From: Bacteroidota bacterium
Lineage (GTDB): Bacteria; Bacteroidota; Bacteroidia; JAADEI01
DNA: 32,256 nucleotides
Direction: 5' to 3'
Assembly (NCBI GenBank): GCA_015490475.1
Contig: WFXT01000188.1
Coordinates: 1 to 32,256 of the forward strand
The notes under the pieces are model-generated. The model did no database searches, was not told where the DNA came from, and was given only the letters and a program-made list of their open reading frames with translations. Positions 14,947 through 21,491 of the stretch are shown piece after piece. The position numbers and the translations under genes were made by a program. How positions within the stretch are numbered: position 1 is the stretch's first letter; each line of letters opens with the position of its first letter.

Positions 14947-17211
14947 ATGAACACACGATTTTTATTACTGGCGCTAACATTCAACATTCTTGCTCAGCCT
15001 TCATTTTTCCAGCTATATGAAACCATTCGTGTTTTCAAAGACAACAGGTGGCTTGACAATCCCTTTGGTGGGGGACTAAATGCTCCTATGTTCTTTCAGG
15101 GATTTCTTGACAATGACACACTTCCAGACATTGTAATTTATGACTTAAGTTCCCAAAACTATTTATGGTTTGAATGGACTGACAATGGATGGAAGCAAAA
15201 ATTCAATTATGGAGGGCAATTTCCTCCCACACATCATTTTGCAAGATGGGTTGACCTGAATAAGGACAATCTGCTTGATTTAATAACTACATTCTCATAT
15301 TATGGTGCAGGTGCTTATAAGTTTACTATCTACTACAACACATCTCCTGCCAGTGATACTATATCATTCACACATGGCGACACGATACCAGGACTAACCA
15401 GATATGGCTATGAAACGCCTGGAATAATTGATTTTGACTATGATGGGGACCTTGACATGATAATTTTTAAGCAAACAAGAATTCAGTATTTCAAAAACCT
15501 TGCACAAGAAACATTAGGACGAAACGATACAATCATATGGGTACTTGCAGATAGCACTTTTGGGCTTTTGTCGGAAGATCCTTTCTCTTGCTCCATATTT
15601 CTGTATGATACTGTAAACTCCAATCTGGTTTTGAGACACACAGGAGGATATGTCACTGCTTTTGATATTAACAATGATAGCATACCTGAAATTTTTCATG
15701 GCGATGTGGCGTGTCATACACTTAACATGTTCTCTGGCAAGTGGGATACAAGTGGAAGTACAGAAAAATTCATAATAACAGACTCCATTATCGGCTATCC
15801 AATCCCTCAAAGATGTAAGATGAGACTAACTCCCGGCGCTTACTTCATTGACTATGACCGCTCCGGCAGGAAACAAATGATAGTGGCACCGGCAACTGCT
15901 TCACCAGCAGCAATAGACATTAAAAATGTGTTTTACTTCATTGATACCTCATCGTCAGATAGTGCTAAGTTCATTCTTTTAGACAGTGCTCTATTCGTCG
16001 GTGAAATGATTGACATTGGGGAAGGCGCTCGTCCAACAATGGAAGACGTCACTGGAGATGGTGTTCCAGATATCCTTATTGCTACATATAATCGGAATTC
16101 TCCTGTTTCCAATGAGAACTTCACCTCCATCGCACTATACAGGACAATGCCTACTGTTCCGCCAACCTTAATGCACATTTCTGACAATTGGGATTCCACA
16201 GGAGCCAAACTGTTATTCCAGATGAAACGTATTGCCATAGCATTTCACGACTTTGATAGTGATGGCGACCAAGACATGCTAATAGGTAATGCCTCAAATA
16301 TTCTTTACTATGGGGAAAATGTAGCACAACCAGGAAAGCCAGCCACCTTCGTTATTAACCTATCCAGTCCATACATGCAGCTTGATAATGTAAACACCTT
16401 AACGCCGTTTTTCTTTGATATAGATGGTGACAGAGACGAAGACCTGCTTATTGGGACTAACATAGGAAATATCATAGCATTTGAAAACAGAAACGGTGGA
16501 TTTTTCTTGAAAACAGGCTCTTTTCACAATATTAATGTAAGGCTTCCGACACTCTTTGAAGGTTTTTCTGTACCAGCAGCAGCATGTCTTGATACAACTG
16601 GACTACCCTATTTATTCGTCGGCTCATATCACGGAACAGTGTACGTTTACAGAAGTATAGACTCATTCCTTGACGACGATAAAACAATCATTGACATTGA
16701 ACTTGTTGATTCCTTTAATCCGGGGCTTGGTCTTCATGTCTATCCAACATTCGGCGACATAGACACCAACGGTGTCCCAGACCTTATCATTGGTGGATAT
16801 GGTGGAGGAATACGCATATATAGGAACACTACACCCCCAGAAAAATACAAGCAATGTCCTTTGCGAACAACTGACGGTTCTCAGACAGACACCACAGAAG
16901 AAGGTAACAACTCAAACCCTAACAATCAAGATTCTCTGGGCACTTCTCAAAACCCAAAATCAACAGTAAAGATAATCTCCGCTAGTCCAGCAACAATTAC
17001 AATCCAAATCTCATCTCCCATTATCCCAACAACAGCAAATATAATACTGACACAGGCAGATGGGAAAATTATCTTACAGCAACAATTTTACATAAACAAT
17101 CCAATAGAAACATTCTCAATTCCCTTAGGACTGGCTTCGGGAACATATAACCTATGGTGGCAAATTGGCAACGTCAAAAAGAATTATGCTATTATTGTGT
17201 TCCCTCGCTAA
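14947..17211 (+). CDS. Secreted FG-GAP/VCBS-repeat protein with probable T9SS sorting domain
   Basis: A 754-residue exported protein with an N-terminal signal peptide (MNTRFLLLALTFNILAQ). It carries a series of Ca-binding FG-GAP/VCBS loops of the D-x-D/N-x-D/N-G-x-x-D form: DLNKDNLLDLI (about 102), DFDYDGDLDMI (162), DINNDSIPEIF (239), DVTGDGVPDIL (367), DFDSDGDQDML (434), DIDGDRDEDLL (490) and DIDTNGVPDLI (604). These suggest a beta-propeller. A Ser/Thr/Asn-rich linker then leads to about 80 residues ending in ILTQADGKIILQQ, IETFSIPL-x-LASGTYNL and a final IIVFPR. That resembles the beta-sandwich sorting domain recognised by type IX secretion. Surface display or release, for adhesion or polymer binding, is inferred. 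Its 3' end overlaps the convergent cas6-like gene by 20 bases. Confidence 0.8.
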   Translation: MNTRFLLLALTFNILAQPSFFQLYETIRVFKDNRWLDNPFGGGLNAPMFFQGFLDNDTLPDIVIYDLSSQNYLWFEWTDNGWKQKFNYGGQFPPTHHFARWVDLNKDNLLDLITTFSYYGAGAYKFTIYYNTSPASDTISFTHGDTIPGLTRYGYETPGIIDFDYDGDLDMIIFKQTRIQYFKNLAQETLGRNDTIIWVLADSTFGLLSEDPFSCSIFLYDTVNSNLVLRHTGGYVTAFDINNDSIPEIFHGDVACHTLNMFSGKWDTSGSTEKFIITDSIIGYPIPQRCKMRLTPGAYFIDYDRSGRKQMIVAPATASPAAIDIKNVFYFIDTSSSDSAKFILLDSALFVGEMIDIGEGARPTMEDVTGDGVPDILIATYNRNSPVSNENFTSIALYRTMPTVPPTLMHISDNWDSTGAKLLFQMKRIAIAFHDFDSDGDQDMLIGNASNILYYGENVAQPGKPATFVINLSSPYMQLDNVNTLTPFFFDIDGDRDEDLLIGTNIGNIIAFENRNGGFFLKTGSFHNINVRLPTLFEGFSVPAAACLDTTGLPYLFVGSYHGTVYVYRSIDSFLDDDKTIIDIELVDSFNPGLGLHVYPTFGDIDTNGVPDLIIGGYGGGIRIYRNTTPPEKYKQCPLRTTDGSQTDTTEEGNNSNPNNQDSLGTSQNPKSTVKIISASPATITIQISSPIIPTTANIILTQADGKIILQQQFYINNPIETFSIPLGLASGTYNLWWQIGNVKKNYAIIVFPR

Positions 17212-17923
17212 TCTCCTCTACTCTTTTTATGGTTCCATACCCAATGGCAGCCCCTTTGCCAAGACTAATATAATCGGGTAAAAATACATTGGCAGTAAAA
17301 ACAACATTAAAGGAAAGCGTCGGCTCCCCTTTAAAACTTACTTCCCGCACATTTTCAACTTCCTCTATGTTAACATTCAACTGTTTGTCCACAAACCAAT
17401 TTAAGCCCTTTGCAAAAGACAGTATATTACCTGTCAATATTCGTTCCAATAAAATTTTACGTTGCTCATCATTACTTTCATTATATTTCACATGATTGTC
17501 ATTGTTTAATGCGAGCCAGCACCTGAGTGTATATCGCCACCGCCTATCTTCCCAAACATTCAATAAATGATGTTTTAAATACACTTCTTCAACTTTCACG
17601 TCCATACTATTGTTGCCCACCTCAATACTAAAAGGCAACTGCGTAAGCAAAAACAACAGAAGGTCTATTCCGTCCTCAAGTGCAATAATAGTTGGTCTAT
17701 TTTTTACACATTTGTACTGCAATATAGGATAATTTCTTTTCAGGCGATGGGCATTATCTTTCCAAAACCTGACGTATCCCTCATGTTCTTCAATTCTACG
17801 TTTCAATTGCATTCTGAACTGTGGTATGTCACACGCGTTTAATGAACCTGACAGGTACAGACGCGCATACCTGATGTGCTTCATGGAAGTCTCATTTGTT
17901 GTTATTGTTTGTTTCTCATTCAT
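17192..17923 (-). CDS. cas6: Cas6b-like CRISPR RNA endonuclease, stand-alone
   Basis: A 243-residue protein I assign to the Cas6 family, nearest to the Cas6b type found in Bacteroidota and archaea. Evidence: NACDIPQFRMQLKRRI near 29-43, corresponding to the EIP..RG segment of the N-terminal domain; NYPILQYKCVKNRPTIIALEDG at 64-85, closely like the family's YPLIQYKxIxGKxAIVxxxEG; and LPDYISLGKGAAIGYGTIK at 215-233, the C-terminal glycine-rich loop (GxGKGxxxGFG) that binds the repeat RNA. Cas6 cuts pre-crRNA in the repeat. The usual His-bearing FHNH-like motif before the YPLIQYK stretch is changed to FWKDNAH, leaving His59 as the candidate catalytic residue. No other cas gene or array lies in the window. 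Met14 (17884) is an alternative start. A -7 box and an inverted repeat lie upstream. Confidence 0.72.
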   Translation of the reverse strand: MNEKQTITTNETSMKHIRYARLYLSGSLNACDIPQFRMQLKRRIEEHEGYVRFWKDNAHRLKRNYPILQYKCVKNRPTIIALEDGIDLLLFLLTQLPFSIEVGNNSMDVKVEEVYLKHHLLNVWEDRRWRYTLRCWLALNNDNHVKYNESNDEQRKILLERILTGNILSFAKGLNWFVDKQLNVNIEEVENVREVSFKGEPTLSFNVVFTANVFLPDYISLGKGAAIGYGTIKRVEEISEGTQ

Positions 17924-17978
17924 TTAACTACTGCTTAAAGCCTTATTCTTTGCTTACCCTTTTCTTACGCACCTTTTA

Positions 17979-17986
17979 CAAAAATA
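17979..17986 (-). promoter_or_regulatory. -7 box of the cas6-like gene
   Basis: Read on the minus strand this is TATTTTTG (TAnnTTTG), about 55 bases before the ATG at 17923. No -33 TTTG is seen at 19-21 bases, which would fit a promoter that needs an activator. Confidence 0.4.
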
Positions 17987-18010
17987 AAACATTTTCATGT
18001 TTAATGTCTT

Positions 18011-18032
18011 TGAAATTATCACTTAAATTTCA
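18011..18032. promoter_or_regulatory. Perfect inverted repeat upstream of cas6 (possible operator)
   Basis: TGAAATT at 18011-18017 and AATTTCA at 18026-18032 are perfect inverted arms of 7 bases with an 8-base spacer. The repeat lies 25 bases upstream of the cas6 -7 box, the usual place for an activator site, and about 150 bases beyond the sigma-gene stop. The remainder of the 256-base gap (17924-18179) shows no ORF, RNA gene or repeat array. Confidence 0.35.
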
Positions 18033-18179
18033 GTAGTGTTTTGCGAAAAATTAATCATCATCTCTCATGAAGATTATACGACTGACCTATGTGCAAGGTT
18101 TCCATGTACAGTTTCTATATACCAAGTAAGACAAGAAGGACTCTCATTAGACTCTTTACTTTGGAACATGATATAGCAC

Positions 18180-19064
18180 TTATCTTTTTATTGGCTTTGT
18201 GTATCCGTTATTCCTTTTACGCGCAGGTCTTATAACCCTATATCTTAGCAATAATTTTTTCATCTCTTGAAGCGCTTTTCTATGCAGTTGCCTGACTCTC
18301 TCCGGAGAAAGGTTCAGTTCTGCAGCTATTTCTCTAATACTCCACTGCCCCCCTCCATTCAACCCATATAAATGCTTTACAATAAATGCTTCCCTGGGCT
18401 CTAAATTCTCAATTACTTTAAGAATCGCTTCCCTCAATGACCTTCTTGAGACCTCACTCTCCACGTCCACATCACTTTTGAGCATGTTTTCCAGGGTGAA
18501 GCCCTCGTCTTCAGACTGCGCTTCATTTATAGAAATCACACTTCGTGATAGTGCTGAATTGACTATTTCCGGTGAAATGCCCAACTCATTAGCAATATCT
18601 TCGGTACTTACTGGTCTTCCATATTCCTGCTCCAGTTGCTGGGCGGTCTCCAGAATTCTTGTAGCACTGGTTCCACGTTGCAAATTCATTTGATTGTGTT
18701 GCGCAATGAGATTTAATATAGCTTGTCTGATCCACCATACTGCATAAGAAATAAACTTAAATCCCCTTGTTTCATCAAAATTTTCAATAGCCTTTATCAA
18801 TCCCAGATTCCCTTCGCTAATTAAATCATCAAGGGGAACACCACTTGACATATACTGTTTGGCAACAGAAACAACAAATCGTAAATTAGCTCTAATCAGA
18901 CGGTCACGGGCTTCCTTATCACCGGCTTTAGCCGCCCTAATGAGGCGTAACTCCTCTTCTGGTGTAAGGACTTCTTCCCGAGACAGTTCTTTTAAATAAA
19001 GATTCAGGGCGATACTGTCACGGGGCGTAATCCTTTTCGTAATTTTTAATTGCCTGAGAGACAT
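18180..19064 (-). CDS. rpoD: Primary-type (sigma-A/RpoD) sigma factor
   Basis: A 294-residue sigma-70 factor of the short Bacteroidota type without region 1.1. The N-terminus (MSLRQLKITKRITPRDS) matches the phylum's MRQLKITK opening. Region 1.2 (YLKELSREEVLTPEEE), region 2 (ANLRFVVSVAKQY, LISEGNLGLIKAIENFDETRGFKFISYAVWWIRQAI, 60-116) and region 4.2 (SIREIAAELNLSPERVRQLHRKAL, 242-265) are clear. Region 3.0, about 121-140, reads AQHNQMNLQRGTSATRIL instead of the usual SRIVRLPLNKIG-like text. This could mark a lineage-specific primary factor or a closely related alternative one. The start codon lies in a perfect 16-base palindrome. No TAnnTTTG box is seen upstream on the minus strand. The 157-base gap to 19221 otherwise holds only the divergent fabD promoter. 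Confidence 0.88.
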   Translation of the reverse strand: MSLRQLKITKRITPRDSIALNLYLKELSREEVLTPEEELRLIRAAKAGDKEARDRLIRANLRFVVSVAKQYMSSGVPLDDLISEGNLGLIKAIENFDETRGFKFISYAVWWIRQAILNLIAQHNQMNLQRGTSATRILETAQQLEQEYGRPVSTEDIANELGISPEIVNSALSRSVISINEAQSEDEGFTLENMLKSDVDVESEVSRRSLREAILKVIENLEPREAFIVKHLYGLNGGGQWSIREIAAELNLSPERVRQLHRKALQEMKKLLLRYRVIRPARKRNNGYTKPIKR

Positions 19065-19071
19065 GTCTCTC
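19056..19071 (-). promoter_or_regulatory. Palindrome enclosing the sigma-factor start codon
   Basis: GAGAGACATGTCTCTC is a perfect 16-base palindrome. In the sigma mRNA it can fold into a six-pair stem with loop CAUG, placing the AUG (19064-19062) in the tetraloop and the purine-rich GAGAGA ribosome-binding region in the stem. It could be a translational switch or a protein operator. Confidence 0.45.
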
Positions 19072-19216
19072 TTATTTTATGGTTATTCCCTGTTTTTCAG
19101 GTTGTTTACACGAAATTTCTTAATCTTGTCCATAATAGATAGATGAATTTTAATGTCAAAAGGTTGCATGAAAATGTCCTTAAGCTGCTTTTTAAAGTTC
19201 TACTAAGGGAATTGCC

Positions 19217-19224
19217 TAATTTTG
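19217..19224 (+). promoter_or_regulatory. -7 box of the fabD-glmM-alaS operon
   Basis: TAATTTTG (TAnnTTTG), with a weak TTTA at 19191-19194 in place of TTTG, 22 bases upstream. Transcription would start near 19230, so the leader before ATG 19240 would be only about 10 bases. This argues against the TTG at 19222 as the start. Confidence 0.45.
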
Positions 19225-19239
19225 CCTAAAATGACCGTT

Positions 19240-20103
19240 ATGTCTGTTGCATTTGTTTTTCCTGGGCAAGGCTCTCAATTTGTAGGAATGGGCAAGGACC
19301 TATACGAATCAGAACCCAAAGCACGAGAATTAATGGACAGAGCGAAAGATGTGCTTGGATACGACATATTGGAAATTATGTTTGAAGGGGACGAAGAAAC
19401 ATTGAAACAAACGAGACACACACAACCCGCCATATTTATTCACTCGCTCGCTGAATTGCAACGCATGGACACAGAACCTGTAGCAGTGGCTGGACACTCA
19501 TTAGGTGAATTCTCTGCCCTTGTTGCAGCAGGAGTCCTTCCCTTTGAAGAGGGACTAAGACTTGTCCAGATAAGGGCTGAAGCAATGGACGAAGCATGTG
19601 GACTAGCACCAACAACCATGGCTGCAATAATAGGGCTTGAAGATGACATAGTAGAAGAAATTTGTGATTTAGTGAGCAAAGAAGTGGGCGAAATAGTGGT
19701 TCCCGCCAATTATAATGCTCCTGGACAACTGGTTATTTCAGGACATGTTAAAGCAGTTGAAAAAGCTGTTGAGATGGCAAAAGAGAAGGGGGCACGTAAA
19801 GCAGTGCTTCTGGCTGTCAGCGGAGCATTTCACTCTCCATTTATGGAGCCTGCTCGTCAAAAACTGGCTTCCGCAATTGAACAACTTGCTTTCAATAAAC
19901 CCAAAGTTCCAGTATATCAAAATGTTACAGCAGCACCAGAAACAGACCCAGGAAAAATAAAGGAAAACTTAATAATCCAACTAACAAGTCCTGTCAAATG
20001 GAAACAGACCATTTTGAACATGAAAGCCAATGGTATTGAAGAGTTCAGAGAAGTGGGTCCAGGCAAAGTATTAACAGGTCTAATTAGGAGAATTCTGAGG
20101 TAA
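19240..20103 (+). CDS. fabD: Malonyl-CoA:ACP transacylase
   Basis: FabD moves malonyl from CoA to acyl carrier protein to feed type II fatty acid synthesis. The 287-residue product begins with the family's VAFVFPGQGSQFVGMG. The catalytic serine is S87 in AGHSLGEFSAL, the malonyl-binding Arg is R112 in VQIRAEAM, and the catalytic His is H198 in SGAFHSPFMEP. The C-terminus has VGPGKVLTGLIRR. I choose ATG 19240, since FabD proteins start within a few residues of the AFVFPGQGSQ strand and the -7 box lies at 19217-19224; ATG 19231 is possible. Its TAA shares one base with the ATG of the next gene (TAATG), indicating translational coupling. Confidence 0.95.
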   Translation: MSVAFVFPGQGSQFVGMGKDLYESEPKARELMDRAKDVLGYDILEIMFEGDEETLKQTRHTQPAIFIHSLAELQRMDTEPVAVAGHSLGEFSALVAAGVLPFEEGLRLVQIRAEAMDEACGLAPTTMAAIIGLEDDIVEEICDLVSKEVGEIVVPANYNAPGQLVISGHVKAVEKAVEMAKEKGARKAVLLAVSGAFHSPFMEPARQKLASAIEQLAFNKPKVPVYQNVTAAPETDPGKIKENLIIQLTSPVKWKQTILNMKANGIEEFREVGPGKVLTGLIRRILR

Positions 20104-21464
20104 TGTTGAAAGTTTCAGTTTCTGGCGTTAGGGGAATTTTTGGCAACGATTTGACTCCCGACGTTGTAGCACAGTGGACAAAGGCTTACGGTATATGGCT
20201 TAAGAAGACACATCCGAACAGAGAAGGATTAGTGATAGTGATTGGCTCAGATACAAGACCTTCAAGGTTCCCTATTAAACATATGATTGTGTCCATAATG
20301 CAATGGATGGGAATCACAGTCTATGATGCGGGATTAATTCCCACTCCCACTGCGGGAGTTGCTATAAAACACTTAAAAGCAGATGGTGGCATAATGATTA
20401 CTGCAAGCCACAATCCAGAAGAATGGAACGCCCTAAAATTCTTCAATAGTACCGGTGAATTCCTGGATAAAGATGCCATTGAAGAACTTAAAATCCTTTT
20501 AAACGAAAAACCTGAATACGTCACATGGGGAAGTATTGGTCAATATGTGAGATATACAGAAGCATTGGATGTCCATATAAAAACGATAATTTCCCATCCT
20601 CTTGTAAAACTTTCACAAATAGAAAAACAACAGTTTCGTATAGCTGTTGACCCTGTTAATTCAGTTGGCTCAATAGCTGTCCCTAAGCTATTAAGAGCAT
20701 TAGGTGTTCCTGTTGTTGAACTGATTAATGACCATCCCCCTGGATTGTTTGCTCACAAACCAGAACCACTGGAAGAGAACCTTAGCGACTTGCTGAAAGC
20801 AGTTAGAAGACACAGAGCGGACATGGGTATTGCTGTTGACCCCGATGCCGACAGACTGGCTCTTGTAACAGAATCTGGAACATATTTCGGGGAAGAATAC
20901 ACGCTTGTTGCAGCGGCAGATTATGTGCTAAAGCACAAGAAAGGTCCCGTGGTATCAAATGTAGCATCATCAATGGCACTTAAAAAGATTGCTGACAAAT
21001 ATGGAGTTCCTTATTACAGTGCACCAGTGGGTGAAATAAACGTCGTGAAAAAGATGAAAGAAGTTGGTGCAGTGATAGGTGGAGAAGGTAATGGAGGAGT
21101 TATATTTCCAGAGATTCATGCAGGACGTGATTCCCTTACTGGCATAGCATTCATCCTATCTGGCTTATCAGAAAGGGAAATAACACTCAGCGAATGGAAA
21201 CAGGAACTTCCGCAATTTGAAATGGTAAAGGAAAACATCAAACTTGATAAGCCAATTGATGTTGAAAGATTGGTTAATCAGCTCATTGAATTGCTAAAAC
21301 CAGAACAAGTGGACAGGACAGATGGAATTAAATTGCTCTGGGAAGACAAATGGATTTTGATAAGAGAATCAAATACAGAGCCTGTGCTAAGAATTTATGC
21401 CGAAGCACCAGACAAGGAAAGTGCCTATCTGCTTGTGAACAAAGTGCAACAACTCATAGCATAA
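20103..21464 (+). CDS. glmM: Phosphoglucosamine mutase / phosphohexomutase
   Basis: An alpha-D-phosphohexomutase of 453 residues. In order it has the phosphoserine loop TASHNP (S102), the metal loop DPDADR (about 246), the sugar-binding loop GEGNGG and the phosphate-binding loop RESNTEPVLRIY near the C-terminus. The opening VSVSGVRGIFGNDLTPDVV is usual for the Bacteroidota enzyme annotated as GlmM, which converts glucosamine-6-phosphate to glucosamine-1-phosphate for UDP-GlcNAc. Sequence alone does not rule out phosphomannomutase or phosphoglucomutase activity. It overlaps the fabD stop by one base with GAGG just upstream. Together with murF elsewhere in the window it would serve envelope synthesis. 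Confidence 0.85.
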   Translation: MLKVSVSGVRGIFGNDLTPDVVAQWTKAYGIWLKKTHPNREGLVIVIGSDTRPSRFPIKHMIVSIMQWMGITVYDAGLIPTPTAGVAIKHLKADGGIMITASHNPEEWNALKFFNSTGEFLDKDAIEELKILLNEKPEYVTWGSIGQYVRYTEALDVHIKTIISHPLVKLSQIEKQQFRIAVDPVNSVGSIAVPKLLRALGVPVVELINDHPPGLFAHKPEPLEENLSDLLKAVRRHRADMGIAVDPDADRLALVTESGTYFGEEYTLVAAADYVLKHKKGPVVSNVASSMALKKIADKYGVPYYSAPVGEINVVKKMKEVGAVIGGEGNGGVIFPEIHAGRDSLTGIAFILSGLSEREITLSEWKQELPQFEMVKENIKLDKPIDVERLVNQLIELLKPEQVDRTDGIKLLWEDKWILIRESNTEPVLRIYAEAPDKESAYLLVNKVQQLIA

Positions 21465-21491
21465 AAGCAATTTTCCCAAAATCATGCTCCT

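Noticed and set aside
18098..18124. Adjacent imperfect copies beginning GTTTC (GTTTCCATGTACA and GTTTCTATATACCA) near cas6, possibly a CRISPR remnant
   Set aside because: The copies agree at only about 10 of 13 positions, are directly abutting without a spacer, and no third copy exists, so they do not support an array.
17924..18179. Possible tRNA, small RNA or CRISPR array in the longest intergenic gap
   Set aside because: No cloverleaf, no T-loop sequence, no regularly spaced repeat; only the cas6 promoter box and the inverted repeat can be supported.
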